The notes: generated by a model from the sequence alone, not told the origin. A stretch of 64,000 nt of DNA from Gemmataceae bacterium (GCA_019636445.1 JAHBXO010000007.1:1-64000); one strand, 5' to 3'. Numbered from the stretch's first letter, positions 35,644 to 44,434 are shown. Translations and numbers: made by a program.

Positions 35644-36423
35644 TCAGGGGGTGGAATTATTGAGGCGTGCGAGTTCGGCTTTCAATCGTGCGACTTCGGT
35701 CTCCGCGGCCTCGGCGCGTTGTCTCTCCGCCTCGGCGCGTTGTCTCTCCGCCTCGGCGCGTTGATCCGCCGCCTCAACCCGTCGCTTTTCGACCTCGGCC
35801 AACTCGGAATAAATGGGAACCAACGATCCATCGGGTTCAAACATGCGAATCCAGCGATTGGCGCTGCCGAGATACGGTCCTTCCCACGGTCCGAACCAGC
35901 ACCCGAGCGACTCGCACCAGAGGCGGCCATTCTCGGCGATGAGTTTTCGATAACGGAATTTCTCGCTCAGCCGAAATGCGGTCAACTCCTCGGTCTCCCG
36001 ATCGTAGAGCAAGTAGTCTTTCGTCATGAACGTCTGTTCGTAGATTTGCTTCTTGACCTTCCAGTCGGCATCGGCCGTCGTAGGGGATAGCAACTCGACG
36101 ATCACGTCCGGATAGCGCCCCTTTTCCTCCCACACGGCCCAGTAGTCCCGCTCGTACGATCCATCGACATCCAGGACAACGAAGAAATCGGGTCCGCGAA
36201 AATCCCGATTCCTCACCTGCTCCGCGCTGAAATGGATGAACATGTTTCCGCCGCAATAATAATCGGTCCGCCCGCGCCAGCGCACGCGCAGGCTTTCGAT
36301 CAGCAGGGTCATCTGGTCGCGGTGCCACGACGATTCCATGTTCTCGCCGTCCTCGTAGGGGAGTTCGGTCGGGATCGACGCGAGCGGATCGCGCGCGACA
36401 TATTTCGGCGGCAGTGCGGTCAT
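35644..36423 (-). CDS. Uma2-family (DUF820) restriction-endonuclease-fold protein with coiled-coil tail
   Basis: 259 residues. The nuclease-fold core shows GPDFFVVLDVDG, RYPDVIVELLSPTTADADW and KKQIYEQTFMTKDYLLYD, the Uma2 pattern with acidic PD and ExxSP residues. The C-terminal ~50 residues are heptad-like charged repeats (QRAEAERQRAEAE), a coiled coil probably for oligomerisation. Uma2 proteins are abundant in planctomycetes and cyanobacteria without a defined role. The gene lies 5 bases before DUF1549/1553 and 14 bases after DUF1501, embedded in an operon otherwise encoding exported proteins, though it has no signal peptide. Confidence 0.85.
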   Translation of the reverse strand: MTALPPKYVARDPLASIPTELPYEDGENMESSWHRDQMTLLIESLRVRWRGRTDYYCGGNMFIHFSAEQVRNRDFRGPDFFVVLDVDGSYERDYWAVWEEKGRYPDVIVELLSPTTADADWKVKKQIYEQTFMTKDYLLYDRETEELTAFRLSEKFRYRKLIAENGRLWCESLGCWFGPWEGPYLGSANRWIRMFEPDGSLVPIYSELAEVEKRRVEAADQRAEAERQRAEAERQRAEAAETEVARLKAELARLNNSTP

Positions 36424-36437
36424 CGCGTTTCCTCGCC

Positions 36438-37811
36438 TCAGAACAACTCGCCAATTGGTTTCACGCCAAAGTCCACGATCGGGATTGGCCGGTTCTGCGG
36501 ACCCGGCAGTTCCTTGTGAATCTCCAGCCCGAGGCCGTGCGCGATCGTCGCGGCGACCTCGCCGGGCGTCACGGGGCGCGTCTTCGGGATGTACCCCAAC
36601 TCATCCGACTCGCCGACGACGCGGCCGCCCTTGATCGGACCGCCGCCGATCAACATGCTCCAGACGCCGGGGTGGTGGTCGCGGCCGCCGGCGGGGTTGA
36701 TCTTCGGCGTGCGGCCGAACTCGCCCGTCGCCGCCACGATCGTGCTCTTGTAGAGACCGCGCTCCGTCAGGTCTTCGAGCAGCGCCGAGTAGGCCTGGTC
36801 GAAGTTCGGGGCGATCTCCTTGGCCATTTGCTCGATGTCCGTGAACGGCTTCGAGCCGTGGATGTCCCACGTCAGTTCGTCGAAGACCGTCTCGAACATG
36901 TTGACGGTGACGAACCGCACGCCGGCCTCGATGAGCCGCCGTGCCATGAGCATCGATTGCCCGAAGCGCGTCCGGCCGTAGCGGTCCTTCACCTTCGCCG
37001 GTTCCTTCTCCAGGGCGAAGGCGTCGCGCGCCTTGGCCGAGGACATCAGCTTGTAGGCGAGCTTGAAGTTGTCGTCCATCTGCTTCGCGGCCGGAGTGGA
37101 CTCGAACGCCGCCTGCGCCCCGTCCACCGCGTCGCGCAACTTCTGCCGGCGTTCGGCGCGGATCGCCGTCAGGTACTCCGGCGGCAGCAGGTCCGGCACC
37201 TTGAAGTTCGGCACCGCCGGATCGGCGTTCAGGATGAACGGATCGTACGGCTTTCCCAGGTATCCCGCGCTCTCGGCGTGTGGCAGGTTCCCACCCGTCC
37301 GGCCGATCGGCTTCGGGATCATCACGTGCGCTGGCAGTTCGCCGCGGCCGCCCTTCAGGTAGCCGAGCGTGCAGCCGAGGTGCGGGTGCTCGATGCCGCC
37401 GGTGAAGAGGCGTCCTGTCTGCATCATCTGGTAGCCGGTGTCGTGCACGGCCGTCGCGGTGTGGTAGAGCGAGCGGATGACGGAGAACTTGTCCGCGTGC
37501 TTCGCTACTTTGGGGAAGATCTCGCTGATCTGGATGCCGGTCGCGTTGGTCTGGATCGGCTTGAACGGCCCGCGCACCTCGGCCGGCGCGTTCGGCTTCA
37601 GGTCGAACGTGTCGAGCTGGCTCGGCGCGCCGACCATCATGATCAGAATGCAGTTCGTATCGCCGTCGGCCTTGGTCTCGCCGCGCGCCTGCGCCCCGAG
37701 GACGCCGCCGAGCGTGATCCCGAGCGGCGCGAGCGCTCCGGCGTGGAGGAAGTCGCGGCGGGACGCCCCATCGCAGAACGTCGCCGGCTTGTCGGCATCG
37801 AGTCGGATCAT
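36438..37811 (-). CDS. DUF1501 protein with Tat signal
   Basis: 457 residues from the ATG at 37811. A Tat signal (SRRDFLHAGALAPLGITLGG) is followed by the DUF1501 alkaline-phosphatase/sulfatase-like fold: CILIMMVGAPSQLDTFDLKP, HADKFSVIRSLYH, the GEFGRTPKINPAGGRDHHPG active-site region and DELGYIPKTRPVTPGEVAATI. DUF1501 proteins pair with DUF1549/1553 genes. The frame is open for 244 codons upstream through the small repeat gene and the DUF6941-like gene, so a 701-residue product is formally possible, but the Tat signal and the synonymous repeat evidence favour a separate start here. Confidence 0.88.
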   Translation of the reverse strand: MIRLDADKPATFCDGASRRDFLHAGALAPLGITLGGVLGAQARGETKADGDTNCILIMMVGAPSQLDTFDLKPNAPAEVRGPFKPIQTNATGIQISEIFPKVAKHADKFSVIRSLYHTATAVHDTGYQMMQTGRLFTGGIEHPHLGCTLGYLKGGRGELPAHVMIPKPIGRTGGNLPHAESAGYLGKPYDPFILNADPAVPNFKVPDLLPPEYLTAIRAERRQKLRDAVDGAQAAFESTPAAKQMDDNFKLAYKLMSSAKARDAFALEKEPAKVKDRYGRTRFGQSMLMARRLIEAGVRFVTVNMFETVFDELTWDIHGSKPFTDIEQMAKEIAPNFDQAYSALLEDLTERGLYKSTIVAATGEFGRTPKINPAGGRDHHPGVWSMLIGGGPIKGGRVVGESDELGYIPKTRPVTPGEVAATIAHGLGLEIHKELPGPQNRPIPIVDFGVKPIGELF

Positions 37812-37824
37812 GGATCGCTCCGGC

Positions 37825-38061
37825 TTAAGGGGTGGGTTGGGAGTGCCGTTCGACGCGGCGGCGCACCGCCTCGACGCCGAGCCGCCGGATGAGTTGGTCG
37901 AGTAGCGCGAGGTCCGCCGATTCGGAAGGCATCGGATCCACCGGATCGAACATCTGCAAGGGTCGTTCATTCGCGATGACGATTTGCGTGACCGGGAGAT
38001 CGCGTACCGGCCCAACCGGATCGACGGGGTCGAACATCTGCAAAGGTTTGTACCGGCCCAT
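37825..38061 (-). CDS. 78-residue protein with repeated PLQMFDPVDP motif
   Basis: Starts at 38061 behind a strong Shine-Dalgarno (GGGAGGAAGT). The motif PLQMFDPVDP occurs twice, and the DNA copies differ only at third codon positions (GAC/GAT, CCC/CCG, GTC/GTG), which shows that this frame and not the overlapping open frame has been under protein selection. The C-terminus is a helix (LALLDQLIRRLGVEAVRRRVE). It sits 14 bases before DUF1501. No family recognised; perhaps a short linear-motif partner of the operon. Confidence 0.65.
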   Translation of the reverse strand: MGRYKPLQMFDPVDPVGPVRDLPVTQIVIANERPLQMFDPVDPMPSESADLALLDQLIRRLGVEAVRRRVERHSQPTP

Positions 38062-38543
38062 ACTTCCTCCCTGGCGGAAAAACGCTCGCGGGCGATCGGC
38101 TCATTCTCGCCGTCGATGAACAACTGAAACTCGTAAGTCCCCGATTCCGGGATCGAGATTCGATTGAGCGGTATCGCGAACGAATCGACAAAGTCTTCGC
38201 CCGAGACAACGAGCGGTCGATTCGGGTGCCACTCTTGATCGCCACCGTCGATGCCCAGCGGGACTTCGGCTTCTTCATCGTATTCGACCGGTTCGATGCG
38301 CACGAGTCGAATCCGACAGGCGTACTCGCCGGGTTCGCCATAAAGCTGACCGAAAATAAACAATCGATGGACTTCGGTCGGGAAGCGATTTCCCTCGGGC
38401 GGGAGGTGAACGATCAATCGGCCGAGCGAGAACTCATTCGGTTTGGCGGGATCGAACCAGACCGTGTGGCATGAAAGGAAGTGACGACAGGATACATTGA
38501 CACCATCCGTGAATATGTCGTCGGTATCCCCGTCCAGCGGCAT
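38062..38543 (-). CDS. DUF6941-like beta-sandwich protein without its own stop codon
   Basis: From the ATG at 38543 (GGAG upstream) about 155 residues form a beta-rich protein: CRHFLSCHTVWFDPAKP, RLFIFGQLYGEPGEYACRIRL, WHPNRPLVVSG and SGTYEFQLFIDGENEPIARERF, resembling DUF6941-type small beta-sandwich proteins. The natural end should be shortly after FSAREE, where the 78-residue gene begins in another frame, yet no stop occurs in this frame before DUF1501. Either the stop was lost by mutation or an indel (biological or assembly) shifted the frame. The coordinate 38062 is the start of the next gene, not a stop. Confidence 0.5.
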
Positions 38544-38709
38544 CTCGTCGGTCTCCGGTCATCGATCGATGCGATTCTCGACAACTTTTCCACGTTAGCC
38601 GAAGTGGTCCGACCGTTCAACGAAAATGAAGCCCTTGGCAGTTCGTGGTGTATCCGCGCGGTTCCGCTAAGATTCCCGCGACTCGATCCTGCCTACGGAC
38701 CACATTCCC

Positions 38710-39951
38710 ATGCTCCCCACCGACCCATCCCGCCGCTCGTTCCTCCAGGCCTCCGCCGCGCTCGCGGGGACGGCGACCCTCGCCGCGGCGCAGCCGAAGG
38801 AGGATGCGCCGCTCTTCGCCTACGTCGGCACCTTCAGCTCGCCGCTCAAAGACGTGCTGCCGACGCAGGTCGATCTGCCGCCCGGCAACGGACGCGGCAT
38901 CCACTGCTTCCGCGTCAACCGCACCACCGGGGCGCTGACACCCGCCGGCATCACCGAACTCGGCACCAGCCCCAGCAGCCTCGCGATCAACGCCGCCGGG
39001 ACGCGGCTCTACTCCGCCAACGAGACCGACCGCGTCGGCCCGGAGAAGCACGGCACCGTCAGCGCCTTCGCCCTCAACAAAGCCAACGGGAAGCTCGAAC
39101 TCCTCAACAGCGTCCCCTCCGGCGGCGCGGGGCCGACCTACGTCAGCATCCACCCGAACGGCAAGTTCGCCCTCGTGGCCAACTACTTCGGCGGTTCGAT
39201 TGCCGTGTTCCCGATCCTCGCGGACGGCAAGCTCGGCGAGGCCTCGGACGTGAAGGTCGATGCCGGCAAGATCGGCCCGACGAAGGCAACCAACGCCCCG
39301 CCCGGCAGCTTCGCCTTTAGCGGCCACGACCGCACGCACGCCCACCAGATCCAGGCCGACCCGACCGGCCGATTCGTCCTGCACGTCGACCTCGGCCTCG
39401 ACACGATCTTCGTCTGGAAGTTCGACACCGCGAAGGGAACGCTCGCGCCGCACTCGTCCGTCGCGCTGCCGCCCGGCGACGGTCCCCGGCACTTCCACTT
39501 CCACCCCAACGGCCGCTGGCTCTACTCCATCCAGGAGGAAGGCTCGACTGTCGTGCTGTTCGACTACTCTGATGGAAAGTTGACGGCCCGGCAGACGCTC
39601 CCGACGCTGCCGCCGGGGTTCGCCGGCAGCAACTTCTGCTCCGAGATCCTCGTCTCGGCCGACGGCAAGTTCGTCTACGTCGGCAACCGCCTCCACGACA
39701 GCATCGGCATCTTCGCCGTCGGTGCGAAAGGTGAGTTGAAGTATGTGGGCGAGGAGTGGACGCGGGGGAACTATCCGCGCAGCTTCGAGTTCGATCCGAG
39801 TCGATCGTTCCTCTACTGCTGCAACCAGCGGGCGGACGCCGTGACGGTCTTCCGCGTCGACCGCGCGACCGGCGGCCTCGCCTTCACCGGCCACTACGCC
39901 CCGGTGGGGAACCCGTCGTGCGTGGTGTTCCTGGATTCGAAAGGCGGATAA
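38710..39951 (+). CDS. Lactonase-family seven-bladed propeller protein, Tat-exported
   Basis: 413 residues. Tat signal SRRSFLQASAALAGTATLAAA is followed by a 6-phosphogluconolactonase-like propeller (PF10282): FAYVGTFSSPL, IHCFRVNRTTGALTP, LGTSPSSLAINAAGTRLYSANE, GPTYVSIHPNGKFALVANYFGGS, HAHQIQADPTGRFVLHVDLGLD and GPRHFHFHPNGRWLYSIQEE. The cytosolic enzyme of the pentose-phosphate pathway has this fold; exported relatives act as lactonases or binding proteins of unknown substrate. Single gene, convergent with the DUF4058 gene that follows. Confidence 0.88.
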   Translation: MLPTDPSRRSFLQASAALAGTATLAAAQPKEDAPLFAYVGTFSSPLKDVLPTQVDLPPGNGRGIHCFRVNRTTGALTPAGITELGTSPSSLAINAAGTRLYSANETDRVGPEKHGTVSAFALNKANGKLELLNSVPSGGAGPTYVSIHPNGKFALVANYFGGSIAVFPILADGKLGEASDVKVDAGKIGPTKATNAPPGSFAFSGHDRTHAHQIQADPTGRFVLHVDLGLDTIFVWKFDTAKGTLAPHSSVALPPGDGPRHFHFHPNGRWLYSIQEEGSTVVLFDYSDGKLTARQTLPTLPPGFAGSNFCSEILVSADGKFVYVGNRLHDSIGIFAVGAKGELKYVGEEWTRGNYPRSFEFDPSRSFLYCCNQRADAVTVFRVDRATGGLAFTGHYAPVGNPSCVVFLDSKGG

Positions 39952-39960
39952 TCGAATGGA

Positions 39961-40686
39961 TCACTCGATCTGCAACACCGCGCACGCTTCCTCGTAGCTC
40001 GCTTCCAGATCGAGCGTCACGGATGCGTGCTCCGCGATCCAGATCGTCTGGTTCGGCAGCGGTTGTCCAATGACCAACGGCTGATGCCACGCCTCGAACA
40101 GCCAGCGGTTGCGCCGTATCCGGCCGCGGGCCGTCACGGCGTAGATGTTGCCGGGCGGCGAGGACACGGAACGGTCCGAGCAGTCAATCGAATCCAGCAA
40201 CTCCGAGTAGAGGTTGAAGTCGCGGCTCGTCACCACATCTACGATCGTCACGCAGACGTCCTCGCGCAGGAGGGCGGTGCATTTCGTCGTGAAGGCGCGC
40301 CGGGTCTCCGGCCGGTCTTTGTTCGAAGGGCTGACCAGTCCAATCGCGGCCACCAGTCGGCGGCCGCGAGCCTGGTCGTAGATGCGAACCGAATATTCGT
40401 CCACGTCGGGCAGATCGGTTTCCATTCGCGTCGTCGGCTCGTCCCGCAAGGCGAGCGCTGTTCCTCCCGTCGCTTCGATCTCCTCCCGTGCCGGCGCATC
40501 GTCCCGCTCGAAGGTGGCGGCATCGATCTCGACGGCACCACCGAGGTGGATCTTCGGCGCGGCCACGAAGCCCTTCGGCAGACGCTTCGCCAGTTGGAGG
40601 ACCATCAACGACGGCCAGAGGCCGTGCAGTTCGTCCCACGAACTGCGGTCGTTGACGGGCGAATGGAAATGGTCGCGCAGCGGCAT
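39961..40686 (-). CDS. DUF4058 family protein, second copy
   Basis: 241 residues, MPLRDHFHSPVNDRSSWDELHG at the start and ASYEEACAVLQIE at the end, collinear with the copy at 2096-2818 (VRIYDQARGRRLVAAIGLVSPSNKDRP against VRIYDAERGRQLVAAIEIVSPANKDRP). The Glu in the IEIVSP motif of the first copy is replaced by Gly here (IGLVSP), a possible loss of an acidic site residue. Function unknown. It ends 10 bases past the convergent lactonase gene. Confidence 0.85.
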   Translation of the reverse strand: MPLRDHFHSPVNDRSSWDELHGLWPSLMVLQLAKRLPKGFVAAPKIHLGGAVEIDAATFERDDAPAREEIEATGGTALALRDEPTTRMETDLPDVDEYSVRIYDQARGRRLVAAIGLVSPSNKDRPETRRAFTTKCTALLREDVCVTIVDVVTSRDFNLYSELLDSIDCSDRSVSSPPGNIYAVTARGRIRRNRWLFEAWHQPLVIGQPLPNQTIWIAEHASVTLDLEASYEEACAVLQIE

Positions 40687-40834
40687 GACGATTCGTCCAA
40701 ATCACTCGCGAAGTATCGCCAGTATAGCAGAGCGACCCGAACGTCCCATCTTCCGAAATTTTACCCTCTTCATTCACAATCATCCGTTACACTAACTGCG
40801 TTCCTCCCGCCGTCCGCACAACCCCGCCACCGCC

Positions 40835-42127
40835 ATGTTCAACTCCGCCTCCCGCCGGGCGTTCCTCGGCTCCGCGTTCGCCGGCCTCGCCGCCAACCTC
40901 GTCCCGGCCCAGACGCCGGCGCCGAAGCCGATCGAAGACTACGCCTTCGTGCCGAACACGCTCTTCCTCACCTGGTTCCGCGACCCGACCACCACGATGG
41001 TCATCCAGTGGATCGGCACTCGCGGCGAGACGGCCGATACCACCATCTGGTACGGCGAACCGGGCGAAGCGTGGGAGACGCAGAAGGTCGTCACGAAGCC
41101 GTACCCGACCACGGACTTCACGGTCTTCCGCTGCGAACTGACCGACTTGACGCCGGGGACGGACTACGAATTCAAGATCGGGAAGAACGCCTCGCCGACG
41201 TATCGCTTTCGCACGATGCCGGCGAAGGCGACCGATTCGATCCAGTTCGTGACGGGTGGGGACTGCGGCGTGAACATCCACGCCGTCGCGAACAACATCC
41301 AGGCCGCGCGGCAGGACCCGATGTTCGCCGTCGTCGGCGGGGACCTCGGCTACGACAACGGCGTCTCGGCCGACGTCAGCATCGCCTTCATTCGCAACTA
41401 TTCCAAGCACATGATCGCGAAGGGTGGCCGGCTGATCCCGCTCATCGCCGGGATCGGCAACCACGAAGTCAAGGGCGGGTACAAGGGCACGCGCGAGAAG
41501 GCCCCGTTCTTCTACGCCCTCTTCGACGGCCTCTACACCGACACCGGCTACGCCACGCTCGACTTCGGTGACTACCTCAGCCTCGTGATGCTCGACACCG
41601 GCCACACCAGCCCCATCGGCGGCGATCAGGCATCGTGGCTTGCGAAAACCCTCCAGGCACGCGAAGACCATCCGAACACGATCGTCGTCAACCATGTGCC
41701 GGCGTATCCGTCGTTCCGCAACATGAACGCCGTCGTGACGAAGACCAGCACGTCGGCGGGCACGGGAGCGGAGAACCGGACGCACTGGGTGCCGCTCTTC
41801 GAGAAGCACCGCGTGCCGGTGGTGCTGGAACACCACGACCACACCTTCAAGCGCACGAAGCCGCTCATCAACGGCATGGGCCACGACAACGGCGTGCTGT
41901 ATCTGGGCGACGGTTCGTGGGGCCGGCTGCGCTCGCCGCAGAAGCCGGAAAAGCTGACGCACATGGCCGCGTTCAGCGCAGACTACCACCTGACTTTGCA
42001 CCGCATCCAGGGGAACGAGCGGTATCACCTGGCGCTCGACGAGAACGGCCGCGTGATGGACGTGAGCCGCACCGGCCAGCGGGTAAAGGGCCTCGTGGCC
42101 GTGCCGGCGCTGCCGAAAAAAGGGTGA
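40835..42127 (+). CDS. Exported purple-acid-phosphatase-like metallophosphoesterase
   Basis: 430 residues with a Tat signal (SRRAFLGSAFAGLAANLV). An N-terminal fibronectin-like domain (LTWFRDPTTTMVIQWIG, LTDLTPGTDYEFKIG) precedes a calcineurin-like domain with VTGGDCGV, VVGGDLGYDN, GIGNHEVKGG, IVVNHVPAYP and LEHHDHTFKR supplying metal ligands. Purple acid phosphatases hydrolyse phosphate monoesters extracellularly. The substitution of Cys after the first Asp (GDCG) and Leu in GDLGYD fit PAP-like relatives. Its stop overlaps a possible GTG start of the broken zinc-ribbon gene. Confidence 0.85.
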   Translation: MFNSASRRAFLGSAFAGLAANLVPAQTPAPKPIEDYAFVPNTLFLTWFRDPTTTMVIQWIGTRGETADTTIWYGEPGEAWETQKVVTKPYPTTDFTVFRCELTDLTPGTDYEFKIGKNASPTYRFRTMPAKATDSIQFVTGGDCGVNIHAVANNIQAARQDPMFAVVGGDLGYDNGVSADVSIAFIRNYSKHMIAKGGRLIPLIAGIGNHEVKGGYKGTREKAPFFYALFDGLYTDTGYATLDFGDYLSLVMLDTGHTSPIGGDQASWLAKTLQAREDHPNTIVVNHVPAYPSFRNMNAVVTKTSTSAGTGAENRTHWVPLFEKHRVPVVLEHHDHTFKRTKPLINGMGHDNGVLYLGDGSWGRLRSPQKPEKLTHMAAFSADYHLTLHRIQGNERYHLALDENGRVMDVSRTGQRVKGLVAVPALPKKG

Positions 42128-42388
42128 GGGATCTTGGGATAAAGAACGGAACATGCTCGAAGTGCGAGAATGCCGTGATTCTCCAGGGAGTGTGCTTCGT
42201 GGACGCAACTCACGAGTGATTCGCGCGAACTGACGGTGGTGGTCTATCGCTGGTCGAAGAAGCTGGGAGGGGAAGTGCGCGTCAAGCTGTGGGCGTGCGA
42301 CTGCGCGGTGTGCGGTTTCACGGAGCTGTACGCGACGAACCTCAACGAGCTGGCAAGCGCGGCGATGGCGGCGCAGTCGCCGGAGTAG
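42124..42388 (+). pseudogene. Small zinc-ribbon protein gene split by a frameshift
   Basis: From the GTG at 42124 (overlapping the previous stop as GTGA) one frame reads CSKCENAVILQGVCFVDATHE and stops at 42217-42219. The next frame continues without gap in DSRELTVVVYRW, then GEVRVKLWACDCAVCGFTELYA, and ends at 42388. Joined, the two pieces give a ~87-residue protein with two Cys pairs typical of small bacterial zinc ribbons. A one-base indel near 42205-42225 separates them. Either decay or an assembly error. Confidence 0.55.
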
Positions 42389-42407
42389 ACGGCGATGAAT
42401 GCGACCA

Positions 42408-43229
42408 TCACTCCGTCGCACCCGCCAAGCGTAGGGCTTCAACTACCGAGCGATGCTTCCGATTGCGGGCATGCTGGAGCGGCGTGCGACCCTGGAAGGC
42501 GCGGGAGTTCACGTCGAAGCCGAGCGCCAGTAGCTTTTTGACTGTTTGCAACTTTCCCTCCCACGCGGCGATGCCCAAGGCCTCCGGCTGCCGCTTGGGA
42601 TCGACGCCGTGCATCAGCAGGAACTCGACCATCTTCGGTTGGCCGTGCGAAATCGCGCAGGACAACGGACTGCCGATGCCGTTGTGCGGCCCGTCGGGAT
42701 CGGCACCGGCCTTCAGCAATAGCTTTGCGACATCGGCCCGGCCGTGGAACGCCGCAATATGCAATGCCGTGCCGCCGTTCTTATGGGCGCGGACATCGGC
42801 TCCATGGGCCAGCAGCAGCTTCGTGATTGTCGCGTCGATGCCGCGGACCGCCGCGGAGCGGAGGGCGAAATCGCCGCCGTGGCGCCGCCGGTTGGGATCG
42901 GCACCCGCCTTCAGCAATAGCGCGACGACCGCACGATGATTGCGTTCGACGGCGCCCGTTAACGCCGTAGTCTTGTATTCGTCCGTCGCGTTGGGATCGG
43001 CGCCGGCCTTCAGCAGCAATGCGACGACCGCTCGATGCCCCTTTTCCGCCGCGACCATGAGCGCGGTCCGCCGGGCGGCTTCGAATTCCTTCGTGAGTTT
43101 CCCCGGCATCCGCACGTCGACCGCCACGCCCGCGCGAAGGCACGCCCGTACCGCCGCGAGGTCGCCCCGCTTCGCCGCCGCGAAGAACGCCGCGATTTCG
43201 TCGGTGGCTTTCGACTGGCCCATCGGCAT
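42408..43229 (-). CDS. Ankyrin-repeat protein
   Basis: 273 residues built from about seven ankyrin repeats (AAKRGDLAAVRACLRAGV, RTALMVAAEKGHRAVVALLLKAGADPN, GTALHIAAFHGRADVAKLLLKAGADPD). No signal peptide or enzymatic domain. Near-identical helices in repeats 3 to 6 indicate recent internal duplication. Ankyrin proteins of this size occur as immunity proteins in polymorphic-toxin loci, and the next genes on the same strand are also small and immunity-like. The immunity role is inference. Confidence 0.8.
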   Translation of the reverse strand: MPMGQSKATDEIAAFFAAAKRGDLAAVRACLRAGVAVDVRMPGKLTKEFEAARRTALMVAAEKGHRAVVALLLKAGADPNATDEYKTTALTGAVERNHRAVVALLLKAGADPNRRRHGGDFALRSAAVRGIDATITKLLLAHGADVRAHKNGGTALHIAAFHGRADVAKLLLKAGADPDGPHNGIGSPLSCAISHGQPKMVEFLLMHGVDPKRQPEALGIAAWEGKLQTVKKLLALGFDVNSRAFQGRTPLQHARNRKHRSVVEALRLAGATE

Positions 43230-43242
43230 TCCCTTCGCCGCG

Positions 43243-43707
43243 CTACGGCGCGCGGTCCTCGGTCATCATCGTGATGAGCGCCACGTCCAAACCGGGATCG
43301 GTGTATTCGAAGTGGATGATGATCGCGTCCACGGCGAAGCGGTCCCATGCGCCTTGCGGGCCCAAGATCTTGTCTTTGTACGCCTTCCCGCTCTGCTCCG
43401 GCTTGCCGAGCAGGCCCCGCACCTCGGTCCGGGTGGCATCGCGCGGCACCTTGTAGGGAAGCGGGCCGGTGAACGCCGCGAAGCCGTCCCGCGGCTCCAC
43501 GTAGAGGAACACCGCGACGATCCGGCCATCTTCGGCCGAAACTTCATACCCCGCTTTCTTGCCAGCGAAACTCATCTCGACGGGTTGGCCCTCGTCTAAG
43601 TCCTCTTCCGTGGAAGCTTTCAGACGGTCCGCGGTAACCAATGCTCGAAACGGAGCGTTCTTGATCGACTTGCCGAGGATCGAAATCAGTTTTTTCGCCG
43701 TGGCCAT
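43243..43707 (-). CDS. Uncharacterised immunity-like protein
   Basis: 154 residues, cytosolic. The pattern FAAFTGPLPYKVPRDATRTEVRGLLGKPEQSG, then GAWDRFAVDAIIIHFEY and DVALITMM, resembles a group of immunity proteins with a conserved F-G-LP / LG-P-S / W-R-Y layout, but no family name can be given with certainty. It lies between the ankyrin gene and a broken small gene on the same strand, ~14 bases upstream of the ankyrin start. Confidence 0.6.
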   Translation of the reverse strand: MATAKKLISILGKSIKNAPFRALVTADRLKASTEEDLDEGQPVEMSFAGKKAGYEVSAEDGRIVAVFLYVEPRDGFAAFTGPLPYKVPRDATRTEVRGLLGKPEQSGKAYKDKILGPQGAWDRFAVDAIIIHFEYTDPGLDVALITMMTEDRAP

Positions 43708-43747
43708 GGGACGTGATCCTTGCGTTCTCGCGCGCGGCCGGCGTTTA

Positions 43748-43920
43748 CTACAGCCTTTCCGCCAACGCGGAGACGAGCCGCCGCGCTTCGGCGTCCAGTT
43801 GCCTCTTGGTGTAACGGCCGAGGAGGGTGTCTTCCAGTTGCCGGCCGGACTTCACGTACCGCACTCCTCCGCCAGCTCGGCACCGATCGAATCGTCGAGC
43901 ATTCCGTAGAGTGAACTCAT
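43748..43920 (-). pseudogene. Frameshifted ~57-residue gene
   Basis: An ATG at 43920 behind GGGAG opens MSSLYGMLDDSIGAELAEEC, which stops early; the adjacent frame continues VRYVKSGRQLEDTLLGRYTK, then RQLDAEARRLVSALAERL and a stop at 43748. The spliced product would be a short helical protein. The length between start and stop is not a multiple of three, consistent with a single indel near 43855. No family recognised. Confidence 0.4.
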
Positions 43921-43945
43921 CTCCCATACTCCTCGGTTCCGACTT

Positions 43946-44434
43946 TCAGCAATCGGTCGAGAAGATCACGGCCCGTCCGGCGGCGGCAGCGGATTTGTAG
44001 AAGCGGCGCAGGTCGAGGAAATTCGACCACACATACTCGAAATCCTCGTCGCAGAGTTCGAACTCGTAGTCGTCGGGGTCGATCGTGGCGTAGCGTTTTC
44101 GCATGCCGGCCTTCGTGATCGCCGCGAGCGCTTCGGCCACCTTACGCGTTTGCTTGGCAGTCACGTAGGCCACGGTGTTGTCGTTGCCGCGGTGTAATTG
44201 GCGCCCGCCGCAGACGGCGTGGTTGAGCGGATACTCGCCGTTGTCGTAGAGGAGTTCGCCGTCCGTCAGGCAACGGTGGATGCCGTCCCACGCCTTGTCG
44301 GTTTCGACGAGGTTGGCCTCGTCCCAGACTTCCTCGATCTCTTCGATTAACGCCATCAGCTTGCGGTCGGACTTCGCCCCCAGCAGTGCCTTTTCCTGCT
44401 CCTTGTCGAGCGCGAAGTGAACTCCCAGCGACAT
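43946..44434 (-). CDS. DUF1877 (YfbM-like) family protein
   Basis: 162 residues. LVETDKAWDGIHRCLTDGE, NHAVCGGRQLHRGNDNTVAYVTAKQTRKVAEAL and the acidic FELCDEDFEYVWSNFLDLRRFYKSAAAAGRAVIF blocks follow the DUF1877 order. The family has no known enzymatic role and is frequent in polymorphic-toxin immunity loci. Same strand and close spacing with other immunity-like genes. Confidence 0.75.
   Translation of the reverse strand: MSLGVHFALDKEQEKALLGAKSDRKLMALIEEIEEVWDEANLVETDKAWDGIHRCLTDGELLYDNGEYPLNHAVCGGRQLHRGNDNTVAYVTAKQTRKVAEALAAITKAGMRKRYATIDPDDYEFELCDEDFEYVWSNFLDLRRFYKSAAAAGRAVIFSTDC

Noticed and set aside
36438..38543. 701-residue fusion of a DUF6941-like protein with DUF1501
   Set aside because: An internal Tat signal and a selected microgene in another frame across the junction favour separate genes; a fusion cannot be fully excluded.
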